64,000 bases of DNA from Profundibacterium mesophilum KAUST100406-0324 (GCF_009835145.1 NZ_APKE01000010.1:1-64000), one strand, 5' to 3'. Shown: positions 37,235 through 46,523, numbered from the stretch's first letter. Notes: generated by a model not told the origin, from the sequence alone. Made by a program: numbers and translations.

Positions 37235-37896
37235 GCGAGGTCGAGCATGTAGCCCAGACCGCGCGCGGTCTTGATCGTCACGCCATGCGGGGCAAGGCGG
37301 CGGCGCAGCCGCGAGACATGCGGCTCTATCGCGGTGTCGTCGACATCGGCCCCGACGCCATAGACGTGATCGGTGAGCCGGGCCTTCGACACCAGTCGCC
37401 CGCGTCCCTCGAGCAGGCATTCGAACAGCGCCAGTTCGCGACGGGGCAGATCGAGCGGGCCGTCTGTCGTGCCGAGCGTCCTTGCCTGGCGATCGAAGCG
37501 CAAGGGGCCGATGGTCTCCGTCACTCCGTAATCGAGGTCGCGACGCCGCGAGAGAGCACGGATGCGTGCCTCCAGCTCGTCCATTTCGAAGGGCTTCACG
37601 AGGTAGTCGTCGGCGCCCGCATCGAGGCCGCGCACCCGGTCGGCGGTGTCGCCACGCGCGGTCAGCATCAACACCGGAGTGCCATCGCCGCGCGCCCGCA
37701 TGGCACGCAGAACTTCAATCCCATCCATGCTCGGCAGGTTGATGTCGAGTACCACGAGATCGGCGCCCTCGGCCGTCAGATGCGCAGCCGCCTCGCGACC
37801 GTCGGCCAGCAGATCGGTCGAATGACCGCGATCGCGCAGGCGGTAGGCTATGGCGTTCGCCAGCCCCTCGTTATCCTCGACGATGACAATTCTCAT
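37231..37896 (-). CDS. tctD: TctD-type OmpR-family response regulator
   Basis: This 221-residue response regulator has the acidic pair near 8-9 (VEDNE), phosphoacceptor Asp51 in VLDINLPSMDG, Lys101 in DDYLVKPFE, and a C-terminal winged helix (SRLRRRLAPHGV then RGLGYML). ATG 37896 is preferred over 37917 as it opens directly on the receiver strand MRIVIVEDN. It is co-transcribed with the kinase (ATGA overlap) and divergent from the transporter gene tctC. It is therefore expected to activate the transporter promoter in the 128-base gap. Confidence 0.85.
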   Translation of the reverse strand: MRIVIVEDNEGLANAIAYRLRDRGHSTDLLADGREAAAHLTAEGADLVVLDINLPSMDGIEVLRAMRARGDGTPVLMLTARGDTADRVRGLDAGADDYLVKPFEMDELEARIRALSRRRDLDYGVTETIGPLRFDRQARTLGTTDGPLDLPRRELALFECLLEGRGRLVSKARLTDHVYGVGADVDDTAIEPHVSRLRRRLAPHGVTIKTARGLGYMLDLA

Positions 37897-37943
37897 TTCA
37901 TTGCAAGCTTCGTGCAAGGTTGGTGCGCCATGATGCTTGGGTT

Positions 37944-37965
37944 CGGGGGCAAGGTGAAGCCCCCG
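37944..37965 (+). promoter_or_regulatory. GC-rich hairpin in the tctD-tctC divergent region
   Basis: CGGGGGC (37944-37950) and GCCCCCG (37959-37965) form a 7-bp stem with an 8-base loop. The stem lies inside an 11-codon open frame (ATG 37932 to TAG 37967). It sits in the presumed leader of tctC, so it might act on RNA stability or attenuation, but there is no T run. The binding site of the response regulator should also lie in this gap. Confidence 0.35.
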
Positions 37966-38024
37966 TAGGCGCCGGTGGCGGGGAGGAGCCCGATCGCCGG
38001 CACCCGAACATTTGGGAGGACGAC

Positions 38025-39104
38025 ATGACGAAATTCACGCGCGCCGCGCTTGCGGCGCTTCTCGCCGCCACCCCCTTCGCCGCGACCGCCGAGACCGATC
38101 TCTCGGGCGAGACCGTGGAATGGGTGATCCCCTTCTCCGAAACCGGCGGCTCGGCCAAATGGGCGAACTTCTTCGCGCCGCTTCTGTCCGAGGCGCTGCC
38201 CGGCCAGCCCACTGTTGTGGTGAAGTTCATGCCCGGCGCCGGTTCGACCAAGGGCGCCAACTGGTTCCATGAGCAGGAAAACGGCGACGGCACCCTGATC
38301 TTTGGCTCCTCTGGTTCGACCCAGTTCCCCTATTTGCTGAACGACCCGCGCGTGCGCTACGAATACAATGACTGGGAGCCGGTGATGGCCACCGGCACCG
38401 GCGGCGTCGCCTATCTGGAGCCCGAGGCAGGCGCCAAGTTCGACGGTTCGGCCAATGCGCTGCAGGACATAGACTTCATTTACGGCAGCCAGGGCGCGAC
38501 ACGCCTCGACCTCGTTCCGCTTTTGGCTTGGGAAATGCTCGGCATGAACGTGGAGCCGGTCTTCGGCATCAAGGGGCGCGGTGACGGGCGCCTGATGTTC
38601 GAGCGCGGCGAGGCCAATATCGATTACCAGACCACATCGGGCTATCTGGGCGGCTCGGCCGATCTGGTCGAGCAGGGCCAGGCAGTCGCGATGATGACCT
38701 GGGGCGCGCTCGACGAGGACGGCAACATCGTCCGCGACCCGACCTTCCCCGACCTGCCGACCTTCAAGGAGGTCTGCGAGGCGACCGAGGGCTGCGAGAC
38801 GAGCGGCGAGGCGTGGGACGCCTGGAAGGCCTTCTTCGTCGCGGGCTTCCCGGTGCAGAAACTGGCCTTCCTGCCCAAGGGCACCGATCAGGAGGTGATC
38901 GATACCTATGTCGCGGCCTTCGAGACGGTGCGGAACCGCGATGATTTCGAACAGATCTCCTCGCAGACCGTAGGCGAATACCCGGTCTTCGTCGGCGAGG
39001 GCGCCCAGCGCGCGCTGGAGCAGGCGACATCGGTGCCGCAGGGAGCCAAGGATTACGTGAAGACTTGGTTGCGCGACTCCTACGGCGTCGAGCTCGAGGG
39101 CTGA
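38025..39104 (+). CDS. tctC: Tripartite tricarboxylate transporter binding protein TctC
   Basis: This 359-residue periplasmic solute-binding protein has a signal peptide of about 22 residues (ending ATAET). The mature part shows VEWVIPFSETGGSAKWA and KFMPGAGSTKGANW, the two ligand-contact regions typical of TctC/Bug proteins. ATG 38025 follows GGGAGG at about eight bases; the upstream open extension lacks a signal peptide. It would deliver a di- or tricarboxylate to the fused TctA-TctB permease encoded 70 bases downstream. Family certain; ligand inferred. Confidence 0.88.
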   Translation: MTKFTRAALAALLAATPFAATAETDLSGETVEWVIPFSETGGSAKWANFFAPLLSEALPGQPTVVVKFMPGAGSTKGANWFHEQENGDGTLIFGSSGSTQFPYLLNDPRVRYEYNDWEPVMATGTGGVAYLEPEAGAKFDGSANALQDIDFIYGSQGATRLDLVPLLAWEMLGMNVEPVFGIKGRGDGRLMFERGEANIDYQTTSGYLGGSADLVEQGQAVAMMTWGALDEDGNIVRDPTFPDLPTFKEVCEATEGCETSGEAWDAWKAFFVAGFPVQKLAFLPKGTDQEVIDTYVAAFETVRNRDDFEQISSQTVGEYPVFVGEGAQRALEQATSVPQGAKDYVKTWLRDSYGVELEG

Positions 39105-39174
39105 GGCCTTCGCAGGCGTCCCGCTCTCTCTCCCCCTTCGGGGCGGGGCGCCCCACATTTTCCATTCCTGACAT

Positions 39175-41220
39175 GTGAAAGCGACCCTCATGGAGATGAT
39201 CGCAACGGCCCTGCCTGCGCTCGGGCAGGCCTGGGCTCTGATACTGCAGCCCATGGTTCTCGGCTATCTGGTGCTGGGCGTGGTGATGGGCCTCGCGGTC
39301 GGCGTGTTTCCCGGTCTCGGCGGCATCGCCGGCCTGTCTCTTCTTTTGCCCTTCATGTTCGGCATGGACCCGGTGCTCGGTCTCGCGCTGATGATTGGCA
39401 TGGTGGCGGTGGTGCCGACCTCCGACACCTTCGCCTCGGTCCTCATGGGCATCCCCGGCTCTTCGGCAAGTCAGGCCACCGTGCTTGACGGTTTTCCCAT
39501 GGCCAAGCGCGGCGAGGCGGCGCGGGCGCTCTCTGCGGCTTTCACCTCCTCGCTCTTCGGGGGGCTGGTGGGCGCGGCCTTCCTGACCTTGTTCATCCTC
39601 GTGGCGCGGCCGATCGTGCTTGCCTTCGGTCTGCCCGAGATGCTGATGATCACCGTCTTCGGCCTCTCGATGGTGGCGATCCTCGCGGGCCGTGTCGCGC
39701 TCAAAGGCGTGGCCGCGGCTGGCCTCGGTCTGCTCATCGGCACGATCGGCGAAGCGGATGCCGGCGGCTCGCTGCGCATGTCGACCTATGACATCCCCTA
39801 TCTGATCGACGGGCTGCAGCTCGTCATCGTGGGCCTCGGTATCTTCGCGATCCCCGAGATCGTTTCGCTGCTGCGTCAGGACCGCGCCATCTCGCAGGAT
39901 GCGAACCTCGGTGCCGGCTGGGCAGATGGGGTACGAGACTGGTTCGCCAACAAGTGGCTCTCGGTACGCTGCTCGATCATCGGTGTGGTGGTCGGGGTGA
40001 TTCCGGGCCTGGGCGGCTCGGTTGTCGACTGGATCGCCTATGGCCATACGGTGCAAAGCACACGCGACACCTCCGAGTTCGGCCTCGGCAATGTGCGCGG
40101 CGTTATCGGACCGGAAAGCTCGAACAACGCCAAGGAGGGCGGGGGGCTTGTACCGACGCTGCTGTTCGGCATTCCCGGCTCGGGCTCAATGGCAATCTTC
40201 ATCGGCGCGATCGCGCTCCTGGGCTCGGGCGACATCGAGGTCGGGCCGTCGATGCTGCGCGACAATCTCGACATCACCTATTCTATCGTCTGGCTACTGG
40301 CGCTGGCTAACGTAGTCGGGACGCTCCTGTGCATCGCGGCCTCGGGCGGCATCGCCCGGCTCACCACGATCCGCTTCACCTATCTCGCACCTTTCCTGTT
40401 CATGCTGATCGCCTTCGCGGCGTTCCAGTCGGGGCAGAATTTCGAAGACCTGCTGGCGCTCTTCGCGATCGGCCTGATCGGCGTCTTCCTGCGCCGCTTC
40501 GACTGGTCCCGCCCGGCCTTCCTGATCGGCTTCGTGCTGTCGAATCCGATCGAGAAATTCTCGAACCAAGCGGTGCAGATCGCATCCTTCCGCTTCCGCA
40601 AGAGCTTTGAGGAGGGGATGGAGTACGTCTTCTCGCCCATCGTGATCGTGCTGATCGTGATCACCGTGCTTTCGGTTGTATTCGGCCTGCGCCAGGCCAA
40701 GGCGATCGCCGCCGAGGGCGAGGTGCCGACCGGCTCCAAGCGTGCGCCGGTGGCCTTCCTTCTGCTGATCATGGGCTATGTCGTTGCCGCGCTGATCAAC
40801 GCCAACGCCATCCCCGACTACAACATGACCGACAAGATCGTGCCGCTGGTGGTGGGCGGCGTGACGCTCGCGGCCTGTCTCATGCTCATGGTGCAGATGA
40901 TGCGCAGGCCCGAGAGCGACGCAGTCTTCGCCGACAAGGAAATGGCGGGCGAAGATGCCGACGCGCCGCACGGGCTTTGGGGCACGCTCGCTTGGTTCGC
41001 TGGGCTGATCGCCGCGACATGGGTGGTGGGCTTCATCCTCGCGCTGGTGGGCTTCCTTCTCGCCTTTTTCCGCATCCGTGCGGGCTGCGGCTGGGGCAAG
41101 ACGCTTCTGCTCTCGGCGGCTGGCGTCGGCTTCATGTGCCTGATGGCCAGCGCCCTCAACCGCGACTTTCCGCCGGGGCTGCTGCAGGACGCCTTCGATC
41201 TTCCTTGGCCGCTGCGCTGA
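39175..41220 (+). CDS. tctA: Fused TctA-TctB tripartite tricarboxylate transporter permease
   Basis: This 681-residue membrane protein has residues 1-500 matching TctA, with the duplicated conserved segment seen as GVFPGLGGIAGLSLLLPF and GVIPGLGGSVVDW. The last 150 residues form four extra helices (from APVAFLLLIMGYVV to the end) that correspond to the small TctB subunit, which has no separate gene here. It is therefore a TctA-TctB fusion, importing the TctC ligand with sodium or protons. The start is GTG 39175 or ATG 39190; the weak ribosome site does not decide. Confidence 0.85.
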   Translation: MKATLMEMIATALPALGQAWALILQPMVLGYLVLGVVMGLAVGVFPGLGGIAGLSLLLPFMFGMDPVLGLALMIGMVAVVPTSDTFASVLMGIPGSSASQATVLDGFPMAKRGEAARALSAAFTSSLFGGLVGAAFLTLFILVARPIVLAFGLPEMLMITVFGLSMVAILAGRVALKGVAAAGLGLLIGTIGEADAGGSLRMSTYDIPYLIDGLQLVIVGLGIFAIPEIVSLLRQDRAISQDANLGAGWADGVRDWFANKWLSVRCSIIGVVVGVIPGLGGSVVDWIAYGHTVQSTRDTSEFGLGNVRGVIGPESSNNAKEGGGLVPTLLFGIPGSGSMAIFIGAIALLGSGDIEVGPSMLRDNLDITYSIVWLLALANVVGTLLCIAASGGIARLTTIRFTYLAPFLFMLIAFAAFQSGQNFEDLLALFAIGLIGVFLRRFDWSRPAFLIGFVLSNPIEKFSNQAVQIASFRFRKSFEEGMEYVFSPIVIVLIVITVLSVVFGLRQAKAIAAEGEVPTGSKRAPVAFLLLIMGYVVAALINANAIPDYNMTDKIVPLVVGGVTLAACLMLMVQMMRRPESDAVFADKEMAGEDADAPHGLWGTLAWFAGLIAATWVVGFILALVGFLLAFFRIRAGCGWGKTLLLSAAGVGFMCLMASALNRDFPPGLLQDAFDLPWPLR

Positions 41221-41277
41221 CACCTTGGCCCGGCCCGAACGGGCCGGACGGATTCACGACAAATCGGACATGACCTC

Positions 41278-42369
41278 ATGACTCAGATCGGCATTCCCTT
41301 TCTATTTCTGCGCGGAGGCACGTCGCGCGGGCCGTATTTTCGGCGCGCGGACCTGCCCGAGGATCGCGAGACCCTGGCGCAGGTTCTCATCGCGGCGCTG
41401 GGTGCGGGGCATCCGCATAACATCGACGGCATCGGCGGCGGCGCGGCAATCACCACCAAGGTGGCGATGCTGTCGGCCTCCGAGGACGACTGGGCCGATG
41501 TGGACTACTTTTTCGCGCAGGTCGCGGTCGAGGAGCGGCTCGTGGATTTCAAGCCGACCTGCGGCAACATCCTGTCGGGCGTGGGTCCCGCCGCGATCGA
41601 GATGGGGCTGGTGCCGGTGACCGGCGAGGTCACCGAGGTGAAGATCCGCGCGGTGAACACCGGGGCGCAGGTGGTGGCGCGGGTGATGACGCCGGGCGGC
41701 CAGCTTTCCTATGACGGCGATGCGCGGATCGCCGGGGTGCCGGGCAGCGCCGCGCCAGTGGAGTTGAGCTTTCGCGGTGTAGTCGGCTCGGCGACCGGGG
41801 CCTTTCTGCCCACCGGGCAGCTGCGCGACGAGATCGACGGCATCGAGGTCACCTGCATGGACGTCGCCATGCCGATGGTGATCGGCCGGGCCGCCGATTT
41901 CGGGGTGACGGGTTACGAGAGCGCGGTCGCGCTCGACGCCGACCGCGACCTCTTTGCGCGGATCGAGGCGGTGCGGCTGGAAGCCGGGCGGCGCATGGGG
42001 CTGGGCGACGTGGCGAAGTCGGTGACGCCGAAATTCGGGCTTCTGGCCCCGGCACGGGACGGCGGCAGCATCGCCACGCGTTACTTCATGCCGTGGAACA
42101 CACATCCCTCCATGGCGGTGACCGGCGCGCAATGTCTCGCCTCCTGCGCACTGACCCCGGGCACGGTGGCCGACGGTCTGCTCGAACGTCCCGCGCGATC
42201 GCCCGCGAACGTGGTGCTGGAACATGCTTCGGGCACGATCGATGTGCTGGTCGAATATTCCACCGAAGGCGGCTTTACCCTCGAGGCAGCCGGGCTCTTG
42301 CGCACCGCCCGAAAGCTCGCCGAAGGTACGGTCTTCGTGCCGCAAATGGTCTGGGACGGCGCAAGGTAG
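41278..42369 (+). CDS. PrpF/GalD-family isomerase
   Basis: This 363-residue protein of the PrpF family has a diaminopimelate-epimerase-like double fold. Members isomerise or tautomerise unsaturated tricarboxylates (2-methylaconitate, 4-oxalomesaconate, possibly aconitate). Visible are FLRGGTSRGPYF at the N terminus, the first cysteine region PTCGNILSGVGPAA, and a second at TGAQCLASCAL. In this cluster a cis/trans-aconitate or related isomerisation would fit the TcuAB product (inference). It follows the permease by 57 bases on the same strand and probably shares its transcript. Confidence 0.85.
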   Translation: MTQIGIPFLFLRGGTSRGPYFRRADLPEDRETLAQVLIAALGAGHPHNIDGIGGGAAITTKVAMLSASEDDWADVDYFFAQVAVEERLVDFKPTCGNILSGVGPAAIEMGLVPVTGEVTEVKIRAVNTGAQVVARVMTPGGQLSYDGDARIAGVPGSAAPVELSFRGVVGSATGAFLPTGQLRDEIDGIEVTCMDVAMPMVIGRAADFGVTGYESAVALDADRDLFARIEAVRLEAGRRMGLGDVAKSVTPKFGLLAPARDGGSIATRYFMPWNTHPSMAVTGAQCLASCALTPGTVADGLLERPARSPANVVLEHASGTIDVLVEYSTEGGFTLEAAGLLRTARKLAEGTVFVPQMVWDGAR

Positions 42370-42377
42370 ACAAACGC

Positions 42378-43355
42378 ATGAAGGTCCACATCCTCGACGA
42401 TTGGTTCGACACGCTGCGCGGGTTGCCGTGCTACTCCAAGCTCGGAGGTCATGACGTCGCCGTCTGGACGGATCACGTCGACGATGTGGAGGAACTGGCC
42501 CATCGACTGCGCGGGGCCGAAGCGCTGGTCCTGTTCCGCGAACGTACGAAGATCACCCGCGATCTGCTGGAGCGTTTGCCGAAGCTTGAGTTGATTTCGC
42601 AGCGCAGCGTCTATCCGCATGTCGATGTCGGGGCTTGCACCGATCACGGCGTGCTATTGTGTTCGAACATGCACGCCGACACGCCCTCCTATGCCGCGGC
42701 CGAGCTGACTTGGGGGCTGATCCTCTCGGCGATGCGCCAGATCCCGCAGCAGATGGCCTCCACCAGGACAGGACACTGGCAGATCGGTGTCGGCAAGACG
42801 CTGCGCGGGCGCAGACTCGGCCTCTACGGCTACGGGCGGATCGCGAAGACCGTCGCGGGCTATGCCGAGGCTTTTGGAATGGAGGTGGTCTGGTGGGCGT
42901 CTGAGGAAGGTCGGGCGCGGGTCGAGGCCGATGGCGCGCGGCTGGCGACAAGTCGCGCGGCCTTCTTCTCCGAAAGCGACGTGATCTCGCTGCATGTCCG
43001 GCTGAAGCCCAACACACGTGGCATCGTCACGTTCGACGACCTGTCAGAGATGCAGCCCGGCGCGGTTCTGGTGAACACCTCGCGTGCAGGGCTGATCGCG
43101 TCCGGCGCGTTGCTTGCAGCGCTCGATCGCGGTCGTCCCGGCATGGCGGCGATCGACGTGTTCGATCATGAGCCGATGACCGACCCCGACGATCCGCTGC
43201 TCGCGCATCCGAACCTGATCTGCACCCCACATATCGGCTTCGTCACCGAAGACGAGTTCGAGCTGCAATTTGCGGACATCTTCGACCAGATCGTGGCCTA
43301 TGCCGCCGGCATGCCGATCAACGTGATCAACCCCGAGGCCCGGCCCGGCGCTTGA
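42378..43355 (+). CDS. D-2-hydroxyacid dehydrogenase family protein
   Basis: This 325-residue NAD(P)-dependent dehydrogenase is of the D-isomer/phosphoglycerate dehydrogenase type. The nucleotide-binding domain shows GRRLGLYGYGRIAKTVAGYA. The catalytic Arg region is in LVNTSRAGLI, and the His is in TPHIGFVTEDEF with Glu in DVFDHEPM. It starts nine bases after the PrpF-like gene, so the two are coupled. The substrate is unknown; a hydroxy-tricarboxylate or side product of the same pathway is possible. Its 3' end overlaps the end of the AbrB-type gene on the other strand by 29 bases. Confidence 0.85.
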   Translation: MKVHILDDWFDTLRGLPCYSKLGGHDVAVWTDHVDDVEELAHRLRGAEALVLFRERTKITRDLLERLPKLELISQRSVYPHVDVGACTDHGVLLCSNMHADTPSYAAAELTWGLILSAMRQIPQQMASTRTGHWQIGVGKTLRGRRLGLYGYGRIAKTVAGYAEAFGMEVVWWASEEGRARVEADGARLATSRAAFFSESDVISLHVRLKPNTRGIVTFDDLSEMQPGAVLVNTSRAGLIASGALLAALDRGRPGMAAIDVFDHEPMTDPDDPLLAHPNLICTPHIGFVTEDEFELQFADIFDQIVAYAAGMPINVINPEARPGA

Positions 43356-44382
43356 TCCCGGCAATCACCGGCGCGCCGGTGATCACCAGCACGATCCGGG
43401 TCAGGTGATGGGCGATGACATAGCCCAGATCCGCCCCGGCGACGATCGCCAGAACCGTCATCTCGGCCTGTCCGCCGGGCGCGAAGGCCAGGAAAGCATC
43501 GACCCCTTCCGCGAGATCGAGCCACGTCACCAGCGATGAAACCATCGCCGCCAGTGCCGCCAGCACCACCACATAGGCGGCACCCGCCGCAACGTCGCGG
43601 CCCAGTTCGCGCATCGTGACGCCCACGAAATGCACGCCGATACCGCAGCCGATCAGGAACTGCGCCACGAGGATCGCCTCGGCGGGCGGGCGCGAATGCA
43701 CCAATCCCGAAAGCGCCAGCGCGGCGGTCACGATCATCGGCCCGAGGATAGAGGCGCCGAACAGGCCGATCCGCTCGCCACCCTTCCAGCCGATCCATGC
43801 GGCGGCGGCCATCAGGGCCAGCTCGACCAGCGGCAGCGCCGCCACCGGTGCGCCGATCGGGTTGGACAGGCTGCTGCCGTAGAGCTGCGTCAGCAACACC
43901 GGCGCCAGCGTGACGATGAAAAGAACCCGCGTTGCGTGAATCAGCGACAGGGCCCGCGCGTCGCCGCCCGCCTCGATACCGAAGATCACCATGTCCTGCA
44001 GCCCGCCCGGCATCGCCGCGTAATAGGCCGTGGCACCGTCGAACCCCCAGACGCGCCTGAAGAACGGCACGCCCACCGCGCCGATCACGGCGATGAAGAT
44101 CGGGACCAGCGCGATCGATACAGCCATCTCGGGCAACCGCGCCAGCACGGCCGGGGTGATCGAAGCCCCGACCGCGACGCCGAGGATCGTGCGCCCCGCG
44201 ACCGAAACCTGCCCGAAGCCCTGAAGCGGCAGACCGATCAGGGCCGAAAGGAGGCAGGCGCACATCGGGCCGAACAAGAATGGCAGCGGCAGGCCCGTGG
44301 CGTGGAAGGCCAGCGTGCCAATCCCTGCAACAACAGCCGTCAGGGCGATCCGCGCAAAGGGCGGAAGTGGGGGGCGAGGCAT
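43327..44382 (-). CDS. AbrB-family membrane protein (putative transporter)
   Basis: This 351-residue inner-membrane protein has about ten helices in two similar halves, each with the loop pattern seen as LFGPMCACLLSALIG and ASILGPMIVTAALALSG, as in the AbrB duplication family (Pfam Transport_AbrB, once called ammonia monooxygenase). AMPGGLQDMVIFG and FAPGGQAEMTVLA mark the two repeats. It is divergent from the GntR regulator and within the tricarboxylate cluster, suggesting a second carrier or exporter there. No biochemical role is firmly established for the family. Confidence 0.8.
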   Translation of the reverse strand: MPRPPLPPFARIALTAVVAGIGTLAFHATGLPLPFLFGPMCACLLSALIGLPLQGFGQVSVAGRTILGVAVGASITPAVLARLPEMAVSIALVPIFIAVIGAVGVPFFRRVWGFDGATAYYAAMPGGLQDMVIFGIEAGGDARALSLIHATRVLFIVTLAPVLLTQLYGSSLSNPIGAPVAALPLVELALMAAAAWIGWKGGERIGLFGASILGPMIVTAALALSGLVHSRPPAEAILVAQFLIGCGIGVHFVGVTMRELGRDVAAGAAYVVVLAALAAMVSSLVTWLDLAEGVDAFLAFAPGGQAEMTVLAIVAGADLGYVIAHHLTRIVLVITGAPVIAGIKRRAGPRG

Positions 44383-44406
44383 CGGAAACTCCGCGTTGAC
44401 TCGTTC

Positions 44407-44434
44407 TGCATCCAGTTGTATCCACCTGTATGCA
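44407..44434. promoter_or_regulatory. Candidate operator between abrB-like gene and GntR regulator
   Basis: TGCAT (44407-44411) is inverted as ATGCA (44430-44434). Between them are direct copies TTGTATCCA/CTGTATGCA, giving overlapping TGTAT half-sites. The region is the 69-base gap between two divergent genes, so a GntR/FadR-type autoregulatory site controlling both directions is plausible. Not a match to a known consensus that I can state. Confidence 0.35.
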
Positions 44435-44451
44435 ATTTGCAAGGGAGCGTC

Positions 44452-45135
44452 ATGACGATGTGTGAGGAGGATCGCGGGGACGGGCAGGGCGGCACTGCTT
44501 ACCGCCGCCTGCTCGAAGAGATCCGGGCTGGGCGGCTGGCGGCCGGCGACCGGCTGCGCGAGACCGAACTGGCCGAGCGGCTGGGCGTTAGCCGCACACC
44601 TGTACGCGAGGCGATCCGCCAGCTCGAGGCGGACGGTTTGGTGACCCACGTACCTCGGCAGGGTGCGAGCGTGCGCGGGCTCGACTATGCCGAGGTGATG
44701 GAGCTCTACGAGATGCGCGCGGTGCTCGAAGGAACGGCGGCCCGGCTTGCGACCCGCGCGGCATCTCAGATCGAGCTCGACGAGCTGGCCGCGCTCAACG
44801 AGGAACTGGTCCGCGCGGGCGCATCGCCCGAGGCCTTCGACCTGAACCGGCAATTCCACGCGGCTCTTCTCGACGCCGCAAAGAACCGTTTTCTCAGCCG
44901 CTCGATCCAAGGGCTGCAGAAGGCGTTGATGATCCTCGGGCCGACGACGCTCACCGCGCCCGAGCGGGCCGAGCGCGCGGTGGAGGAGCACTCTGCAGTG
45001 CTCGACGCGCTGATGGCGCGCGATGGTCTACGCGCCGAAGCCGCGATGCGCGCCCATATCGAGGCCGCCCAACGGGTCCGTGTGCGTGCTGTTCGCGCTA
45101 GGGCTGCCCCGCTCGATGATGGGGACATGTTATGA
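44452..45135 (+). CDS. GntR-family (FadR-type) transcriptional regulator
   Basis: This 227-residue regulator has an N-terminal winged helix (AYRRLLEEIRAGRL, GDRLRETELAERLGVSRTP, VREAIRQLEADGLV) and a C-terminal all-helical FCD effector domain (from YAEVMELYEMR). The FCD domain has His and Asp residues that usually bind metal and a carboxylate ligand. ATG 44452 follows AAGGGAG. Its stop overlaps the tcuA start (TTATGATG at 45131), so it is co-translated with the tricarballylate dehydrogenase and probably represses the divergent promoter region until a carboxylate is bound. Confidence 0.88.
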   Translation: MTMCEEDRGDGQGGTAYRRLLEEIRAGRLAAGDRLRETELAERLGVSRTPVREAIRQLEADGLVTHVPRQGASVRGLDYAEVMELYEMRAVLEGTAARLATRAASQIELDELAALNEELVRAGASPEAFDLNRQFHAALLDAAKNRFLSRSIQGLQKALMILGPTTLTAPERAERAVEEHSAVLDALMARDGLRAEAAMRAHIEAAQRVRVRAVRARAAPLDDGDML

Positions 45136-46523
45136 TGGACACGCCAGACATTGTGGTGATCGGCGGTGGCAACGCCGCGCTCTGCGCCGCTATCGAGGCG
45201 GCGGAGGCGGGCGCGCGGGTGTTGATCCTGGAAGCTGCGCCCAAGCCCTATCGCGGCGGCAATTCGCGCCACACCCGCAACTTCCGCTGCATGCATGACG
45301 GCCCGCTCTCGGTACTGGTCGATGCCTATGAAGAGGAAGAATACGTCGCCGACCTGATGAAGGTGACCGGCGGCCACACCGACGAGGGGCTCGCCCGCCT
45401 TGCCATCCGATCCTCGCAGGAGTGCCTGCCCTGGATGGAGGCTCATGGCGTGCGGTTCCAGCCTTCGCTCTCGGGCACCCTAAGTCTCGCGCGGACCAAT
45501 GCCTTCTTCATGGGCGGCGGCAAGAGCCTCGTGAACGCCTATTACCGCACCATCGGAAGATTGGGCGTCGAGGTGCGATACGACGCGCATGTCACCCATC
45601 TCGAGCTCGAGGGCGACCGCATTACGCGCGTCGATTTCGACCATGAAGGCGGGTCCCACAGCCTGTCGCCCCGCGCCGTGGTCGTGGCCTCCGGTGGGTT
45701 TCAGGCTGACCGCAACTGGCTCGCGCGGGCTTGGGGGCCGGCGGCAAAGAACTTCCTGATCCGCGGCACGCCCTATAATCGCGGCGTCGTGCTGGCCGAC
45801 CTGCTGGCGCAGGAGGTGGCCTCGGTCGGCGACCCGACCCAGTGCCACGCGGTGGCCATCGACGGCCGCGCACCGCTTTACGATGGCGGCATCGTCACCC
45901 GGCTCGACTGCGTGCCGTTCTCCATCGTAGTCAACAAGGATGGCGAACGTTTCTACGACGAGGGCGAGGATGTCTGGCCCAAGCGCTATGCGATCTGGGG
46001 CCGTCTTGTCGCAGCACAGCCCGATCAGGTCGGCCATGTCATCATCGACGCCAAGTCGATCAATCTTTTCATGCCCTCGGTCTTTCCGCCGCTGAAAGCG
46101 GACAGCATCGAGGATCTGGCCGAGATGATGGGGCTGTCCGCCGGGAAGGTCGCCGCCACGGTGGCCGATTTCAACGCCGCTTGCGGCGATACCTCGAGCT
46201 TCAGCCCGATGGAACTCGACGGCGTGTCCACCACCGGGCTCACCCCGCCCAAGACCAACTGGGCGCGCCCGATCATCGAGCCGCCCTTCTACGGCTATTC
46301 ACTCAGGACCGGCGTCACCTTCACCTATCTCGGGCTCAAGGTCGACGAACGCGCGCAGTGCGCCACCGCCGGGGGACCCATTCGCAACCTCTGGGCCGCG
46401 GGCGAGACCATGGCGGGCTCGATCCTGGGCCAAGGCTATCTCGCCGGTTTCGGCATGACCATCGGAACCGTCTTCGGACGCATCGCAGGCAAGGAGGCCG
46501 CCGCATATGCAAATGCAGCCTGA
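45132..46523 (+). CDS. tcuA: FAD-dependent tricarballylate dehydrogenase TcuA
   Basis: This 463-residue flavoprotein is of the fumarate reductase/succinate dehydrogenase flavoprotein fold. FAD binding is visible in VVIGGGNAALCAAIEAAEAG (about 8-27) and near the end in WAAGETMAGSILGQGYLAGFG. GGNSRHTRNFRC is typical of TcuA. It oxidises tricarballylate to cis-aconitate, passing electrons to TcuB. The start is ATG 45132 overlapping the GntR stop. tcuB begins 17 bases inside its 3' end. Another dicarboxylate or tricarboxylate substrate is possible, but the TcuB partner supports the name. Confidence 0.88.
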   Translation: MMDTPDIVVIGGGNAALCAAIEAAEAGARVLILEAAPKPYRGGNSRHTRNFRCMHDGPLSVLVDAYEEEEYVADLMKVTGGHTDEGLARLAIRSSQECLPWMEAHGVRFQPSLSGTLSLARTNAFFMGGGKSLVNAYYRTIGRLGVEVRYDAHVTHLELEGDRITRVDFDHEGGSHSLSPRAVVVASGGFQADRNWLARAWGPAAKNFLIRGTPYNRGVVLADLLAQEVASVGDPTQCHAVAIDGRAPLYDGGIVTRLDCVPFSIVVNKDGERFYDEGEDVWPKRYAIWGRLVAAQPDQVGHVIIDAKSINLFMPSVFPPLKADSIEDLAEMMGLSAGKVAATVADFNAACGDTSSFSPMELDGVSTTGLTPPKTNWARPIIEPPFYGYSLRTGVTFTYLGLKVDERAQCATAGGPIRNLWAAGETMAGSILGQGYLAGFGMTIGTVFGRIAGKEAAAYANAA

